Source of the DNA: Chryseobacterium sp. SN22 | GTDB lineage: Bacteria > Bacteroidota > Bacteroidia > Flavobacteriales > Weeksellaceae | Direction: 5' to 3' | DNA length: 64,000 nt | Assembly (NCBI RefSeq): GCF_008329705.1 | Contig: NZ_VTSX01000018.1 | Location: 1 to 64,000, forward strand | Part shown: positions 63,269 through 64,000 of the stretch, piece after piece | How the letters are laid out: every line of letters begins with the position of its first letter | How positions within the stretch are numbered: the first letter of the stretch is position 1 | Notes under the pieces: model-generated | What the model saw: only the letters and a program-made list of their open reading frames with translations | Told to the model about the DNA's origin: nothing | Databases searched by the model: none | Translations under genes and position numbers: made by a program

Positions 63269-64000
63269 ATGAAACGATATTTTATTTTTGGTGCAGTGCT
63301 GTGTACAACTACAGTAATGTATAGCCAGGATAATTCCATTCATAAAAATCAGAAACACCTTCAGGAGCTGTATGGGAAATATGACAAAGGCCTGAAAAAA
63401 CTGCATAAAGCCGCAAAGTCAGCCGGTATTCCGCCCAATGCTTATAACGAAGAAGATTATAAAAGAACAATGGATCCGCTAACCGGAGACAATGGCTTCT
63501 ATAAGCTTGCCAAACTGAATCAGGAAATCGAACAGGGAAGATATGCACCGACAAAACCGATGTCTTTTATTCCGGGAAGCGGATCTTCTACCGGGAAAAT
63601 AATCAATGAGCCTTGGATCGAGAGAGGTCCTTACAGTGTAGGCGGGAGAACCCGTGCTATTATGTATGATCCCAATGATCCTGCCGGCAAAAGGGTTTTT
63701 GCGGGAGGCGTTTCCGGAGGGCTTTGGGTAAATCAGGATCCTTCCGTCAGTACCAATGAATGGACCCCGCTGAGTACCTTCTGGGCAAATACCTCTATTT
63801 CTTCTATTGCTTATGACCCTAATAATCCCCAGATCATTTACGTCGGAACCGGCGAATCTTCAACGTCTGATGCCATAGGTTCGGGAATCTGGAAATCCAC
63901 CAACGGAGGAAATACCTGGACCCAGATTTTTACCATTACCCCAACCTATTCCGGAAGCATAAGAAACGGAAACTTTTACATCAATGACATTAAAGTCAGG
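63269..64000 (+). CDS. Large secreted Asp-box/BNR-repeat protein, partial (first 244 aa)
   Basis: The frame starts MKRYFIFGAVLCTTTVMYSQ (signal peptide) and runs off the window. A helical prodomain-like part (LHKAAKSAGIPPNAYNEEDY) precedes GPYSVGGRTRAIMYDPNDPA and two YDPN-type blades. The Asp-box STNGGNTWT marks a BNR/sialidase-like propeller. Such proteins usually end in a T9SS sorting domain, which would lie outside the window. Confidence 0.85.
   Translation, partial: MKRYFIFGAVLCTTTVMYSQDNSIHKNQKHLQELYGKYDKGLKKLHKAAKSAGIPPNAYNEEDYKRTMDPLTGDNGFYKLAKLNQEIEQGRYAPTKPMSFIPGSGSSTGKIINEPWIERGPYSVGGRTRAIMYDPNDPAGKRVFAGGVSGGLWVNQDPSVSTNEWTPLSTFWANTSISSIAYDPNNPQIIYVGTGESSTSDAIGSGIWKSTNGGNTWTQIFTITPTYSGSIRNGNFYINDIKVR

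Overview
The window looks like a chromosome segment from a flavobacterium of the Weeksellaceae (Chryseobacterium or a close relative). The reasons are: promoters of the TTTG-N19/20-TAnnTTTG type, AT-rich leaders without clear Shine-Dalgarno sites, a type IX secretion C-terminal domain on a secreted protease, many small lipoproteins, N-terminal 'VGINT..P.ATLDV' secreted proteins, and a tuf-secE-nusG-rplKAJL-rpoBC core. Genus is inferred by family resemblance only.

Layout. (1) 1-36.1 kb is an accessory region left of the tmRNA gene ssrA (36119-36517, minus strand). Two decayed copies of the tmRNA 3' end (2093-2225 and 3536-3659) lie in the same orientation, the expected scars of elements that integrated at the ssrA 3' end. 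Left of the scars is a 53-codon gene overlapping a dGTPase gene. Between them is a tiny module with a broken lipoprotein. Right of them is the most striking part: six almost identical genes for a 181-residue exported protein (3951, 10412, 15687, 23516, 27417, 32936), all on the plus strand. Each intact unit has a leading terminator, a palindrome, a TAGATTTG promoter element and, except the last, a strong terminator. Unrelated cargo lies between them: oxidoreductases with HxlR, Crp or AraC regulators, three DUF1016 PD-(D/E)xK genes (one dead), a lone response regulator, adhesin-like proteins and small membrane proteins. A short motif, consensus TCTCAAAAAACGAT, always in the same orientation, sits at nearly every boundary between cargo modules and at both edges of the 181-residue gene units (about 20 instances). 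I read this as a modular cassette array with a conserved junction sequence. No integrase or transposase for it is visible.

(2) 34-39 kb: a lipoprotein/membrane-protein pair, ssrA, rpsU, a XerC/D-type recombinase, hpf, and tRNA-Thr, -Tyr, -Gly and -Thr. (3) 39-46 kb: a noncoding kilobase, an OmpR-type two-component pair, a TolC remnant plus RND adaptor whose pump is missing, and a DUF4394 lipoprotein. (4) 46-63 kb: tuf, tRNA-Trp, secE, nusG, then an inserted pair (tail-fibre-like protein and T9SS metalloprotease), rplK-rplA-rplJ-rplL, a decayed amidase-like gene, rpoB, rpoC, a DUF3467 protein and the start of a large secreted protein that runs off the window.

The core genes form the translation and transcription backbone. 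The accessory half looks like a site where stress-response, surface and possibly antiviral genes are gained, reshuffled and lost.
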